From a virus: a DNA stretch of 64,000 nucleotides. Positions 24,172-35,300 of this stretch are shown here, one piece after another. Below the pieces are notes generated by a model. It saw only the letters and a program-made list of their open reading frames with translations. It had not been told where the DNA came from and did not search any database. Position numbers and translations under genes: made by a program. Positions within the stretch are counted from its first letter, which is position 1. Each line of letters begins with the position of its first letter. The stretch covers positions 1 through 64,000 of the IMG/VR virus record IMGVR_UViG_3300028920_000044, one strand, 5' to 3'.

Positions 24172-26201
24172 CAAAACATCCTTCCACCAGGTTGGTTATC
24201 ACCAGCTCCTCCACCCAGATCCGTTTTTGTCTTCGTTGCTACACTATCTTCTGCTGCAGCTTCTCTAAATTTAGCCCAATCAATATGAGGTACATATTTT
24301 TCTAAGAAGAAATAAGGATCTATCGGGATTTGCAGATTGGTAAACACACCAGCTATATTACCAATTGACGACAGAGTCATTTCTATCAGTTGTACAATCA
24401 ATACAACAGGTGGGATGAGTGAAACTTTTACATATTTAGAGGGTCTATATTTCCACCCTTTAATTTCAGAAATAATATCAACAAGTCTTGTCAACGCCTC
24501 ATTGTCGTTTTCTTGCATATCCGATATTTCTGTTGCAAAAGTCACATTAGTATGAACTAACTGTTCTCGTAGTTCAACCACATCCATGTATCCTAGATAC
24601 GGCGCGGGTACACCCGAAAGTGCAATAATCTCGCGCCTAGAATCTTCTAAATCTGCTACCTTAATTGATGGATCACCAAGGTTTTGGATCTCAACATCTA
24701 GAGCTCTTTGACCTTGTTTCGAGAAGATAAACATATCCTTAAAATCACTAAGGATCTTAGGAATACTTTTAAATGAAGACAAATCGTCAAGAGATACTCG
24801 AGTATTATAAAGTTCTCTTTTCAATTTTTGAATCATTCCACTATGCATTTGTGTCGATCCAGTATCAATAACCCACTTTCTCACAACAGCAGCACGTGAA
24901 AGTTTAATAATAACATTGGACAACTGAGCTAGCATGTACAACTTACAGGGAAGAATTAACGGGTCAACTATGGACTCTCCATAAGGTGAGTAGTCATTCG
25001 ATGGAACAGTAAAGTCGACCATTTTATTAACAGGGATAAACCTTGTTCTTACCTTGTTATATTTCGTTTGCTTTCCACCAAGATCTTGCTCGATGAACAA
25101 TCTCTTAATAAAAATATAAACATCTTCACCTAAAGCTTTTAAGGTACTTTCGATCTTTTTATTATCAAAATTATTAGACTGTAATAAAGTCTTTTTAAGT
25201 ATGTTAGCAATAATTTTATCGATAATCGTTTGTTCAGGAGTACCGCCCTTATTTAATGTGGTAATTTTACCTACCACATTAGAAACATTCTGCGCGACAT
25301 TTTGAAACTCAGTCGATGAATCTTTATGAATTTCAAGATAACCAATCCGTGTTCCATATTTACTCTGAAGAACTATAATACTATGAGGATCGTGGATTTT
25401 TATTATCACGTCCAAAAAAGGATTCATGATGTCTTCTTCAGTCTTTTTTGCTGCGTCTTCATCTTCCCTTTCTTCGGACAACTTACCTCTTTTAATTTCT
25501 TCTTGTTCTTCAATCGCGCCCTCAGAGCTATCAATAATCTCATGAACTACATTAGATATTTTATCAATCATTAAACCCGTTTGTAGTCCAGACATTGTAT
25601 TACCGTTAACATCCGCTGCCTGAATTTCTAACTGATTTACTTCTTGAAGCAGATTGATTTTAGAGAGATCGACCTTCTCTGATTCTTTTGTGACGTCTAC
25701 AACTTCAACAAAACAATTACCATACAATAATTTCTTGGGACATATAGAGTTCTTCAATTTTTTAGGTAAATCGAAATGGTTCTCAACAGACTCAGCGAAT
25801 TTCCTAGATTCTTTAATTTGATCATCGTCATCTTTCGTCACTTTTGATGCTTCACGATAAATTAAACATTTACCATCAACTGGATTCTTTTGTAACAAAT
25901 GTGACGTATAAACTTTAATAATTCTTTTAATGATAGGTACACTACGATTTATTTCTTGATATACGGCATACCTGGCTAATCTTTCTGCAGGAACAGCAAC
26001 ATTCTCAAATAACTTTTGTTGATCTGCACCCATGCCACTATCATCATCTTTTAAAAGAACTTGATCAATAAACTTTCCAGTCACATTCTCTACTGGGGAT
26101 GGTTCTGCTGGAATAGGAATATTGCTGACGAGATCATCAATTTTACCACTGATGTCCGCTAATTCTTTATCTCTAAAAACATGACTAAAAAAGGTTGGCA
26201 T
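24171..26201 (-). CDS. Portal protein, T4 gp20-like
   Basis: A 676-residue protein upstream of the protease and capsid genes. Features consistent with portals include the early YAVYQEINRSVPIIKRIIKVYTSH helix, the R-T-R-F-I-P-V-N-K-M segment, the S-P-Y-G-E-S-I-V-D-P clip/wing region, and the long C-terminal helical part with I-A-L-S-G-V-P-A-P-Y-L-G-Y. Longer than T4 gp20 (524), with an extra acidic insertion near residues 215-260. It forms the dodecameric DNA entry ring. Confidence 0.85.
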   Translation of the reverse strand: MPTFFSHVFRDKELADISGKIDDLVSNIPIPAEPSPVENVTGKFIDQVLLKDDDSGMGADQQKLFENVAVPAERLARYAVYQEINRSVPIIKRIIKVYTSHLLQKNPVDGKCLIYREASKVTKDDDDQIKESRKFAESVENHFDLPKKLKNSICPKKLLYGNCFVEVVDVTKESEKVDLSKINLLQEVNQLEIQAADVNGNTMSGLQTGLMIDKISNVVHEIIDSSEGAIEEQEEIKRGKLSEEREDEDAAKKTEEDIMNPFLDVIIKIHDPHSIIVLQSKYGTRIGYLEIHKDSSTEFQNVAQNVSNVVGKITTLNKGGTPEQTIIDKIIANILKKTLLQSNNFDNKKIESTLKALGEDVYIFIKRLFIEQDLGGKQTKYNKVRTRFIPVNKMVDFTVPSNDYSPYGESIVDPLILPCKLYMLAQLSNVIIKLSRAAVVRKWVIDTGSTQMHSGMIQKLKRELYNTRVSLDDLSSFKSIPKILSDFKDMFIFSKQGQRALDVEIQNLGDPSIKVADLEDSRREIIALSGVPAPYLGYMDVVELREQLVHTNVTFATEISDMQENDNEALTRLVDIISEIKGWKYRPSKYVKVSLIPPVVLIVQLIEMTLSSIGNIAGVFTNLQIPIDPYFFLEKYVPHIDWAKFREAAAEDSVATKTKTDLGGGAGDNQPGGRMF

Positions 26202-26202
26202 T

Positions 26203-26595
26203 CTATCCTCTGAAGTAAGTTAAGATGAAGAGAATTAATCCATCACGAGTATAAAATCGATCTAGATTACGAATCGTTCTCTTGTTAATAAATTTTGAGA
26301 ATATCTCATTCGCTGCTTCTTTAATTAAATCTTCTTTCTTTGTTTGAAAAGTTTTAATACTATTTGATGGCGAATTAGGATCAAGATCGTGATCTTTTAA
26401 CAATTCATCGATCTTTGGTTTTAATACATTATCTTTATATGAAGTTAGAACTGTACTTAAGCTATTAAAAGTAACATTGAACTCTTCGACTTCTTTATGA
26501 GAGTTCTTTCTTCTTGAAAGTAAAACAATAAGTATTCCTAATAACACAATAATATTAAGTGCATTTAAAAGTATGGTATATAGTTCTAAAGTCAT
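26203..26595 (-). CDS. Membrane-anchored hypothetical protein
   Basis: A 130-residue protein with an N-terminal membrane helix (about residues 7-28, LLNALNIIVLLGILIVLLS) and a charged helical domain. No clear ribosome binding site precedes it, and a hairpin sits immediately upstream, so it may be poorly or conditionally translated. Its end abuts the portal start. Function unknown. Confidence 0.6.
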   Translation of the reverse strand: MTLELYTILLNALNIIVLLGILIVLLSRRKNSHKEVEEFNVTFNSLSTVLTSYKDNVLKPKIDELLKDHDLDPNSPSNSIKTFQTKKEDLIKEAANEIFSKFINKRTIRNLDRFYTRDGLILFILTYFRG

Positions 26596-26603
26596 GAGTA
26601 AGT

Positions 26604-26627
26604 ACAGGGGCCTTTAACAGCCCCTGT
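26604..26627 (-). other. Hairpin after the acidic gene
   Basis: ACAGGGGC and GCCCCTGT form a perfect 8-bp stem, four bases past the stop at 26631. No U-run follows on the - strand. Confidence 0.6.
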
Positions 26628-26630
26628 TCC

Positions 26631-26888
26631 TTAGTCTGCGTTTTTGTCAAGGTCTTTAAGCATTTTATCGACTTTCTCTTCATCCATCTCTTCGAGAGTT
26701 TGAGTTTCGTCGACTTCAATGCCAGCCTCTTCAAAAAGCTGAACCATTACCGGATCTACCCCACCGTTTGATTCAAAAACATGGTCTTTTGCCAAGTCTT
26801 CTTCCAGGTTCTCCATGAAAAGCCCAACACCTCTTTCATGACCTTCATCAACGGCCTCATTTACTAGATTGACAACTTCACGAAGCAT
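26631..26888 (-). CDS. Small acidic protein, possible head core component
   Basis: An 85-residue, very acidic, helical protein (DETQTLEEMDEEKVDKMLKD) with a strong AAGGAG site and better-than-average G/C codons, suggesting high expression. It sits upstream of the portal, protease and capsid genes. A scaffold or core role like small T4 core proteins is plausible but not shown by sequence. Confidence 0.6.
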   Translation of the reverse strand: MLREVVNLVNEAVDEGHERGVGLFMENLEEDLAKDHVFESNGGVDPVMVQLFEEAGIEVDETQTLEEMDEEKVDKMLKDLDKNAD

Positions 26889-27182
26889 AATATTTCTCCT
26901 TGAATTAAATGAATTTTTTTGTTGACTGAATATGAATCTATAAAAATCACGACCAATTACCCCAGTAATTATTAGTTAGCCCGATTGGAACGTCACTTTT
27001 CACTATATGGTGTTAACGGGTTATTTAAAAGGGTTGAAACTTTTGGTCATGATTTAATAATAATAATAAAATCACGATTAATTGCGTGGTAAAAACCCCC
27101 GCTCCAAGGGATACTCCTGATCGACGGTTCTTAAATGAAATCGATGACAGCGTACGTTCTCCGCAAGGGGTAGGGGTTACTA
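26889..27182 (-). other. 294-nt intergenic region with direct repeat
   Basis: No convincing ORF or tRNA. It contains a weak - strand promoter-like element (TTTTTATAGATTCATATT at about 26929-26946), a TAA-repeat tract near 27055-27068 and a direct repeat AAAATCACGAYYAATT at 26943 and 27068. A small hairpin AATTAC-CCCA-GTAATT lies near 26955. It separates the helicase gene from the head genes. Confidence 0.5.
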
Positions 27183-29057
27183 TCAATGTAGAAAATCTGG
27201 AAGATTCTCTTGATCCTGTATTTCTGGGATCTGATATTCATTTGTTTGATCAAAATCATCAGTTATACTTGTTATCGCCATATCTGTGAGCGATTTAATA
27301 TCGTTTTCTAATCGTTTACTATTCGGATAGAGCAATTTTGCATCATCAATAAATTCTTGAATATTATTATAAATTCTAAGGTTATCTGTACAAAATAATG
27401 AGAACTTACTAAAATCTTTCCCTGATTCTTTTGATTTCGTAATTTTTACTTCAAAAGGAATCAGCACTTCTGTAATCATAGTTTTCATCTTCATGATTTC
27501 TGGGCTAAGTTGATCATTAACCAAATGAAGAGCTGGATTAATTACATGAGATACTACAGGATCAGTCAAAGGATTAAGATCTCTTCTAAGCCTACACATA
27601 TATAAGAAATCGGCATATCTTACCTTTTTGTAACTATCTCCAATCATAGTATTATCCATCGCTATATTCATATTTTCAGAAATCTTTGAATTTTGTGTTG
27701 CTGATATTATTGGAATCTTATGTTCTCTTGATAAATTTCTTAATTCTTGAACAATTTGTCCTTGTACATCATAATCACTTGTGTGAGTATATCTTTGAAT
27801 TGTAGGTTGAGCACAATCAACATAATCCATAAATACTAACTTTGCATTCCAACCTTCGACTCTTAGACGATCTAGAAACCTTCCTAGATCTCCAGGAGAG
27901 AAAGTATTCTCATTTGCATGCTTTACAACAATACCAAATTTACCATTTGTTAATGTTGTTACACTCGAATCTAATAAATTCTTAAACATCGATTTTACTT
28001 TAATACCAATATTTGAACTTGAATCTGTTAATTCGTTTGCTCTAGAAATTTCATAAGACTGTTTGAATACCGTCCTCAATAGATTATGTTTATAATTACC
28101 AAAGATAGCCATAAACCGTCTACTTAATTTATAAATATCATCTTCAAGTGTTATAAACACGACGGCATCATTCGGTTTAAAATCATTTAAGTTCATTTTT
28201 GACATCATATGTGCCAAATTAATCATAAATATACTTTTACCATGATTCGATGGTGCAGATATTAAATGAACGCTTGAGGATTCAAATCCTTCAACATATT
28301 TATCAAATAAATCAAATCCTGTTTTGAAGAAAGAATAATCTTGTGATACATATTTGAAAAGAGTATCAGCTAATGCTTCAGATGAGGCTTTATCATTTAA
28401 TACAAAATAATCACTTCTAGATTCTGCTTTATTAATAGATTGGAGTTTAGAAAGATCATTATAAGTATTAATAATAATATCTTTATAATTCTTAACAGTT
28501 TCAAATACACTAACATCTCCATTTCCAGCGTAATCAGTAAAGTTATTCATTAATATAAGAGATGATTTAATATGATCCAATTCATAAAATAAGCTAATCA
28601 TATTCAATGCATAATCTGTTTTCTTTCGAAATGAATCAATGGAATCTAATCTATTATCGATAGCATTTTTAATTAATGATTGAGTTGCCATATCTTGGGT
28701 AGGCAGATGTTGAAAGACATTCTGATAGCTTAAAATATTTGATCCTGATTCGCGGATTGTAAGTAATGTATCAACTAATCTAATTTTATTTTGCAATATA
28801 TTGACATTTCCTATCTTCAACGTTTTGACAATTTTATCTAAATCGCGAAGATAATCTCTAATATATTGAACTGTTGAATTGTTTGCACCTACTGTTACCG
28901 TACCAAAAGTAGCTGGATATAAACATACATTAATTAAATCAACAAATAAGGCATCATCGAAAAATTTCCCAAAAAATGTTTTAACTAACGTACCTGAGTT
29001 ACCTGCCGTTAGTCCCTGATTAAAGTTTGATACGTTTTGGGCCACAGTCACCTCCAT
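27183..29057 (-). CDS. Replicative DNA helicase, DnaB/gp41-like
   Basis: A 624-residue protein. The N-terminal 250 residues are helical. The RecA-like motor domain has the Walker A loop A-P-S-N-H-G-K-S (about 268-275), a Walker B strand (AKLVFMDYVD, about 405-414) and the SATQNSK motif (about 445-451) typical of DnaB-family motors. It would unwind DNA at the phage replication fork. It has its own promoter-like motif and a perfect inverted repeat at the mRNA 5' end. It sits apart from the polymerase, inside the structural block. Confidence 0.87.
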   Translation of the reverse strand: MEVTVAQNVSNFNQGLTAGNSGTLVKTFFGKFFDDALFVDLINVCLYPATFGTVTVGANNSTVQYIRDYLRDLDKIVKTLKIGNVNILQNKIRLVDTLLTIRESGSNILSYQNVFQHLPTQDMATQSLIKNAIDNRLDSIDSFRKKTDYALNMISLFYELDHIKSSLILMNNFTDYAGNGDVSVFETVKNYKDIIINTYNDLSKLQSINKAESRSDYFVLNDKASSEALADTLFKYVSQDYSFFKTGFDLFDKYVEGFESSSVHLISAPSNHGKSIFMINLAHMMSKMNLNDFKPNDAVVFITLEDDIYKLSRRFMAIFGNYKHNLLRTVFKQSYEISRANELTDSSSNIGIKVKSMFKNLLDSSVTTLTNGKFGIVVKHANENTFSPGDLGRFLDRLRVEGWNAKLVFMDYVDCAQPTIQRYTHTSDYDVQGQIVQELRNLSREHKIPIISATQNSKISENMNIAMDNTMIGDSYKKVRYADFLYMCRLRRDLNPLTDPVVSHVINPALHLVNDQLSPEIMKMKTMITEVLIPFEVKITKSKESGKDFSKFSLFCTDNLRIYNNIQEFIDDAKLLYPNSKRLENDIKSLTDMAITSITDDFDQTNEYQIPEIQDQENLPDFLH

Positions 29058-29093
29058 AGTTTAAGTATTTATTATATTATTTACACTTAAACT
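29058..29093 (-). promoter_or_regulatory. Inverted repeat in the helicase leader
   Basis: AGTTTAAGT (29058-29066) and ACTTAAACT (29085-29093) form a perfect 9-bp inverted repeat between the promoter-like motif and the helicase ATG. With initiation just after the motif, it would fold at the extreme 5' end of the mRNA or serve as an operator. Confidence 0.5.
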
Positions 29094-29106
29094 ATTTCTA
29101 TATATC
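29087..29106 (-). promoter_or_regulatory. TATAWAGAAAT promoter-like motif
   Basis: On the - strand GATATATAGAAATAGTTTAA lies about 30-50 nt upstream of the helicase start. It is one of the best matches to the recurrent motif. Confidence 0.55.
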
Positions 29107-29124
29107 TTTTGAAATATAAAATTT

Positions 29125-30834
29125 TTAAGTTTTCACAAAATATCCTAACATACGAATATTAATTTGATTCGTTATTGTTGATAAGTACATACTCTCAATA
29201 AAGTTATGTAATTTCTCAAAATGAGAACTAACAACATTGCCATATAAACTTTTAGTTCTACCTATTTCAAATAATATATCCATATCATATTTAGAATCGC
29301 CTGTTGTATTATTTAATACAGACATAAATATATCTTTAAATTGAACCTGCAAACTATTAAATGCTACACCGGATACTAACTGAGATCGTATAAATGATTT
29401 GAAAAATAGATTAAATAATATTTGACATGTACACCAATTGAAATCGTTTGCTACATACCCTTCGTTTCTTAACATTGTGAACATGTCATTGTAAATTTCT
29501 TTTATAAAATCATTATATAAATCTGATTCCATGAAATCGTCAAATAACTTTGTGAAATATAAGAAAAATGCGAATTCGACAACATTTTCTTGATCTACCA
29601 TATTAGATAAATATGCGTTGTCGATATTGGTATCAAAATGATCAATTAAATTAGGATAGTTCACCTTTGATTCCGATATGTAATAACTAAACAATGATTC
29701 TAAGCTGCTTCGAGTAAATGCTAAACTCGTTTCTGGTTTAATAACCTCTTCTGAGTATTTAGCCATTATAATTGGCAACACATTTATATATTTAATAGGC
29801 CAAAACTTATAAAGATAAGAAATAAATAGATAATTCTGAATACTGGTTGATGAGACTTTATTCATAAATTCGTCAAGTATTTTATCTTCAGAGTAAGATG
29901 TAGATTGTATGAACCCTTGATCAAAGATATCTGAGTTATTATGTAGATCCGAAATCATTCTTGAACCAAACACAAGATAAAACGAATTCAGAACATATTG
30001 AATTATTTCTCCAGTAGGATACCCAATAAAATTATCAATATAGGTATTAAATGAATCTTTTAATCTACCAATATTATGAGATATAGTGTTGATTGAAGTA
30101 GTTATCAATGTATCATCAATCTTTGACATTGAATATAAACTCTGTAATATTATCTTACTAGATATGCTAAAAAATTCAGTTGCATTATCATCAATGAACG
30201 ATGTGAAAGAAGATTTAATATCAGACTTATTAAATATATCATTATCTATACAATACACACTCAATTTTCCACTAACATTTGTAGCATTCCTTAAATGTTG
30301 GCGAAATAGGAAATCAAATAGAAACGTATGAACAAAGCTTCCATTCACATCTAACATATTAGGATTATAAGGTAACTCATTTAAACTATTATAATGATTT
30401 ACGATTTTCTTTAATTCAGAGTAATCATGAAAATGCTGCTTTAAATGAAATAAATCATTAACTGATGAGAAGAATGTGTATTGAAGATATATATCATTTC
30501 TAATCTTAACTATATCTCCTGGAATCTTATCTAATTTTATTCTCATAGATAATGCATCTTTATCAGTTACATAATCTTTAAGAACATTAACCGTATCCAA
30601 TGCGCAATTATGTATTTTCCATAAATCAAATTGAGCGGATTTATCAAAAAACTGATATATACATGGGTATTTTGGATAATCTGATACTTTATTATTTAAC
30701 CCACAATCTATAAATTGACCCTCTTTAATTAAATCGTAAACATGATTAAATGCAGTCGCCAGAGTATCGAGCCTTGGTTGATATTTATGAAAGTGACTCA
30801 TGTATGATGCATATGCATTTGATAGGTTACTCAT
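29125..30834 (-). CDS. Hypothetical protein, 569 residues
   Basis: A long, mostly helical protein rich in Phe, Tyr, Asn and Ser, with no recognised motif or membrane span. It lies between the gp48/gp54-like protein and the helicase. Likely a virion or tail-assembly protein from its neighbours, but this is inference. It starts at an ATG behind AAAGGG. Confidence 0.7.
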   Translation of the reverse strand: MSNLSNAYASYMSHFHKYQPRLDTLATAFNHVYDLIKEGQFIDCGLNNKVSDYPKYPCIYQFFDKSAQFDLWKIHNCALDTVNVLKDYVTDKDALSMRIKLDKIPGDIVKIRNDIYLQYTFFSSVNDLFHLKQHFHDYSELKKIVNHYNSLNELPYNPNMLDVNGSFVHTFLFDFLFRQHLRNATNVSGKLSVYCIDNDIFNKSDIKSSFTSFIDDNATEFFSISSKIILQSLYSMSKIDDTLITTSINTISHNIGRLKDSFNTYIDNFIGYPTGEIIQYVLNSFYLVFGSRMISDLHNNSDIFDQGFIQSTSYSEDKILDEFMNKVSSTSIQNYLFISYLYKFWPIKYINVLPIIMAKYSEEVIKPETSLAFTRSSLESLFSYYISESKVNYPNLIDHFDTNIDNAYLSNMVDQENVVEFAFFLYFTKLFDDFMESDLYNDFIKEIYNDMFTMLRNEGYVANDFNWCTCQILFNLFFKSFIRSQLVSGVAFNSLQVQFKDIFMSVLNNTTGDSKYDMDILFEIGRTKSLYGNVVSSHFEKLHNFIESMYLSTITNQINIRMLGYFVKT

Positions 30835-30853
30835 TATTTAAAACCCTTTATGG

Positions 30854-32284
30854 TTAGCGATTAACTCTCGCCAATGCGATATGCTGCTCGTTAGCTTGAG
30901 TATTTGCTGTTTGATCTTTCGCCGTCTCTTTCGCCTTTAATTTAGTTGCATCCGCTTGTACATCCTCCATATTAATTGTTCCTTGATTTATTTTCTCAGG
31001 AACTTTCTCATATTGAGGTCCTGTTGAAATTGTAGTTTCTCCTATATTTGCCATCTGTAAACCAGGATCTTTTGGTAATGACCCAATATTATGTTTAGTT
31101 ACAATAGTATTGATAGCAACAGGTCTTAATGAATCAACAAGAGTTCCTAATGTAGGAAATAATGCCCTTGTTCCTGCTACTGCAACATCTAAATCTGCTG
31201 TTATTTTGTCTGTGTCATCATAAATATTTTTATTCTTATGATCGTTTGTTTCTTTTGTGAATACAGCAAACCCATCCATGAGAGATTGAAATTGTACTGA
31301 AACATCTATCGATAACGGTTGTCTATAAATATTAAATGAAGTATCTGCTCCTCCACGACGAAGACTTATACTAGATATATGAGCTAAAGGAAGATTTGCT
31401 GTACCATATCCTTTAACTGTCATTTTAGGAGATTGCCCATAAGATATACCATCTGTAGTTCTTGCAGCTGACATAATAATTAAAAACATTAAAGGTTTTA
31501 TAATAAATTCTTTAATTGCAGAAGGGTGACCATATGGAGAAACAAGTTTAACAACAGCTGATAGATTAGGTGTATAATTTGAATCAGACCATAACTTTGG
31601 TAGACTTATTTTATTACCTGCTGCTATTGCTGTTCCAATAGAAGCTCCGAGACCTTCAAAATCTGCTTCAAGCCCAAACGCACGACCAACAGTTTCTACA
31701 ACTCCACCAGCTTGCGTACCAACCTTTTCTCCTATTCCTCTAGCCCATTCATCATATGCAGTAGTAATAGATCTACCAAAATCTCGAACTACTCTTGTTT
31801 TATCAATTGCTGAATTAAATGCACTTTTGAGAACATTATCAGTGTAACTACTAGAGAATTCATCAGTTGATGTTGTTTCATCAGTCAAATATAATCTAAG
31901 ACCTCCGTAACCTTGAGGTAATCCATATACCTTAGAAACTGATTGAAATCTTTGAACTGCCTGCTCATAACTAATAGCAGGAGTTAGTGCTTCAATGACA
32001 TTTATTTTACCTTCTTTATCTTTTGATATGAATGCTTTCGCTAACGGCATTAAATAGTCACATGGTATTAAATCAATAACACTCATTTTAGACTCAATGT
32101 ATTCCTGAATTCTATTCTTTGGATCAACATCTCTAGAGAATGCAGAAGGTTTACCAATTTTATATAGTTCTAAATTTGCAGCACTAAGTGGAGTTACAGT
32201 CCTCAATGTTGTATCAATAAGCTGCTTTACTCCTGATTTTTGTGCATTATCTTTTTTCTCATTAACAGTTTTACCATTACTCAT
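30854..32284 (-). CDS. Tail tube/baseplate junction-type structural protein
   Basis: A 476-residue protein immediately downstream of the tape-measure gene. The segment NYTPNLSAVVKLVSPYGHPS followed by IIKPLMFLIIMSAARTTDGISYG and H-I-S-S-I-S-L-R-R-G-G recalls phage proteins at the base of the tail tube (T4 gp48/gp54-like region). An N-terminal disordered, Lys-rich stretch and a Gln/Thr-rich tail flank the core. It starts behind AAGGAG. The assignment rests on neighbourhood and general resemblance. Confidence 0.65.
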   Translation of the reverse strand: MSNGKTVNEKKDNAQKSGVKQLIDTTLRTVTPLSAANLELYKIGKPSAFSRDVDPKNRIQEYIESKMSVIDLIPCDYLMPLAKAFISKDKEGKINVIEALTPAISYEQAVQRFQSVSKVYGLPQGYGGLRLYLTDETTSTDEFSSSYTDNVLKSAFNSAIDKTRVVRDFGRSITTAYDEWARGIGEKVGTQAGGVVETVGRAFGLEADFEGLGASIGTAIAAGNKISLPKLWSDSNYTPNLSAVVKLVSPYGHPSAIKEFIIKPLMFLIIMSAARTTDGISYGQSPKMTVKGYGTANLPLAHISSISLRRGGADTSFNIYRQPLSIDVSVQFQSLMDGFAVFTKETNDHKNKNIYDDTDKITADLDVAVAGTRALFPTLGTLVDSLRPVAINTIVTKHNIGSLPKDPGLQMANIGETTISTGPQYEKVPEKINQGTINMEDVQADATKLKAKETAKDQTANTQANEQHIALARVNR

Positions 32285-32303
32285 ATCACGTTTCTCCTTA
32301 ATA

Positions 32304-32326
32304 GATGGGGGATTTTCTCCCCCATC
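32304..32326 (-). other. Hairpin between tape-measure and next gene
   Basis: GATGGGGGA and TCCCCCATC form a perfect 9-bp stem, six bases past the tape-measure stop and before the next ribosome binding site. No U-run is present. Confidence 0.65.
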
Positions 32327-32331
32327 ATTAA

Positions 32332-35300
32332 TTAACTAAACGCATGACCTACATTACTATTATATGCATAGTTTTTATATCTGTTATTAAATTCATAAGC
32401 ACAATCAACAAACAGGTTTCGGATAAATGTATCTAATGTAGGATCTGTTACTTCTAAATCTTTCTCATCAGCAACTCGACCTTCAGATGTTCCTGGTCTA
32501 GGCAAAGGAATAGTCAAAGGTGGCATTATTTGATTCTGAGAATTTGATCTCTCTTTTAATTTAGCCTCTGATTGAATTTCTGATACTTTGTCTGCTAACG
32601 AATTGCGAAGAGTAGTAGGGTTATATCGTTCATTAAACGGTCCGGCAGCTTCTGCTCCTTCAATTCCAAGTTTACTTGCATCAATTTCTTGTCCACTAAG
32701 TTTTGAACCTAACTGTCTCTCAGCTACAATATCACTAGCATATTCTGGAGTAAAAGAAGGATCAAGACTCTTAAATACTAATTCAGGATCATACCATTTG
32801 CCCTTCTTCTTAACTCCGAAGTGAAGATGTTTCTTCATACCTGGAATAGGACCAACATTACCAGCTTGACCAATTACATCTCCTGGATTGACTTCATCGC
32901 CAATTTTTACTTGCTTATTACCTAAATGCAAATAGTGTGTACTAAATCCCTTTTCAGCTGATGGACCATGGTGAAGCACTAACGATCCCCATCTATCTCC
33001 ACTTCCAATAACTTTACCTTTAAATGCAGCAACTACATCATCAGCTCTCATATCAGAACCTTTATGTAATTTGCTTGCACCTTTAAGTTTAGTTCTTCTT
33101 GGTCCAAATGGAGAAGTTATAAAATTTGCCCCTGGCCACATGAACCCACCTTTGCCCATTCTCTTACCAACCCTAAAGGGCTTGTATTTAAACTTCCTAT
33201 CACTGAATCCTAAAGCAGTTGTTAGCTTTCCCCACCAACTTGTTGGTTTGACTTCATCAACACCGAATGTTTTTTCTGTATCTAACATTCCTAAGTCATC
33301 ATACATATCCATAGCAGCAGCACTAGCTCCACTAGCTCCAGCCATACCACCCATACCAGCATATCTGCCTCCTGGTTGAACTACTTTTCCTGCAGCGGCA
33401 GTACTACCACCAGCTGCTAACATTCTACCAGCAGAACTACCCATCAATCCGGCATTTTTCTTTACTGCTTCTTGATCTTTCTTTTTAGCATCATCAACAA
33501 TTTTCTTTTTCTGATCAAGTCGTTTCGCTTCATTTTCAATAGAAGCTTTCGCAGCAGTTTCTATATCTTTAGCTTTCTTTTCAGAGTCTTTTAATTTATC
33601 AGCATCAGATTTGGTATATTTGCTTGCAGGTGATTTTGGAGCATCACCAGCTTTTGGTTTTAATCTCCCTTCTTGTTGTTGTAACATTTTAAGTTGAACA
33701 GAAGGAGGAAGATCAGACCATGCCGCCATTTGCCCGGCATAATGATCAATATATTCTTTATCATTTTGGTCTACAGCTTGTTCATATTTACGAATTGCTT
33801 CTTTATGTAAATTATTATCAATACGAGTAAATTTCTTTACATCTGTACCCGTCGTTTTCTTAATTTCTGTTTTTACCTGGTTCTCAGCATCTGCTTCGGC
33901 TACAGTAACCCAACCGTATCTATTACTAATAGAAGGCACTATCTTTTTATATCGTAACATCATAAAATTGGTGATAATACCTTCATCATCATAAACATAT
34001 AATTTTTTAGCTTCAGGACTTGAGTTACCTTCTAATCTCTCAGTCATCGTCCCTTTAATCTTTTTAGTCTGCGCTTTAGATTCCTGTACTTGCTTAATTA
34101 CTTTACTGGTGCCTGTCATTTTATCAACATCAATTGCACCTAATGTTGCCCATTTAAGACCAGTACCAGCACCGAGACCTAACTTTTGCCACGCAGATAA
34201 TTTCTCACCCAAAGGATCTCCATACTTTTCTTGAGCTCGATAAGCACCAGCTGCAGTACCTCCTATTCCAGCTAATGCTGTTAATCCAGCAGCACCTATA
34301 GTTCTAGCACCGGTGGCTAATCCTCTACCAAGACCCCCAAGAGCTCTACCAGCCATTGGTACACCTCTTTTAGCAATCCAACTAGCACCTTTTTTAACTC
34401 CTGTTTTAGCAAGACCAGCCGCCTTCTTTGAAGCAAAAAGACCAGCGCCAACACCAAGTCCACCACCAACAATAGCACCAGGAACACCACCAGGAATACC
34501 ACCAGCCACTCCTCCTAAAAGAGCAAGTATAGCAGGAACAGCAAGTGGTAAGAAAGACATTGCACTACTAATATCAAATCCACCTTTCTCTTTCTTCTTT
34601 TTGCTTTTCTTTCCTATACCTTTGTGATCTGTATCTTCAGTATTCTCATCGATCTCACCAAGCTTTTCAAGCACTGAATCCATCCACTTGACAGCTTTCA
34701 ATTGTGCCGTTTTTTCTTTGAGTTCATTTAACTCAGACTTGAGACCTCTACCATATGCTCCAGCAGCACCTTTAACATCATCACCACTACCAGTTAACAT
34801 CTTTAATATAAGTTGAGGTCCACCAATTATTTCACCTTTATGAACATATGCTAAACCAGTTTGACCTACAACTCCACCATCTGCTGCTGCAGCTTTTTTC
34901 TCTCCATACCAATTTTCTGGATCATAATCATCAGCAGCATTTCGTCCAAGACTTTGTAGATATTCAACGATACTGATAATTTTACTAACAGGACTGCGAT
35001 GTGGTAATACGTCGCCAATATCTGAACTATCATCAAACTCTTTTATTATTTTTTGTAGTTCCCGTTGTCTTGAACTAGCAGTTGATCTTTGAACTGTAGG
35101 GCTTTCATGTTCGGCCCATATCCTTTCTAATTCTGCCTGAGGATCACGATTTTGTTTCTCTATTAATGCTTGTCGTTCTTGAGGAGACATACCTCTCATC
35201 ATCTGAGCTTCTTTTCTTACACGAATCTTTTCTTCTTCTATCTTTTTCTCTTCTTCCTGTTTAGCTTTTATTTCTTCTTGTCTCTTTGTCCATTCTTGTG

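Noticed and set aside
27000-27180. Possible tRNA or ribozyme in the gap by the helicase
   Set aside because: No T-loop consensus or cloverleaf folds, and the hammerhead core sequences are absent in the right order.
27086-27289. 67-residue + strand ORF
   Set aside because: It overlaps the 3' end of the helicase gene in antisense and has no ribosome binding site.
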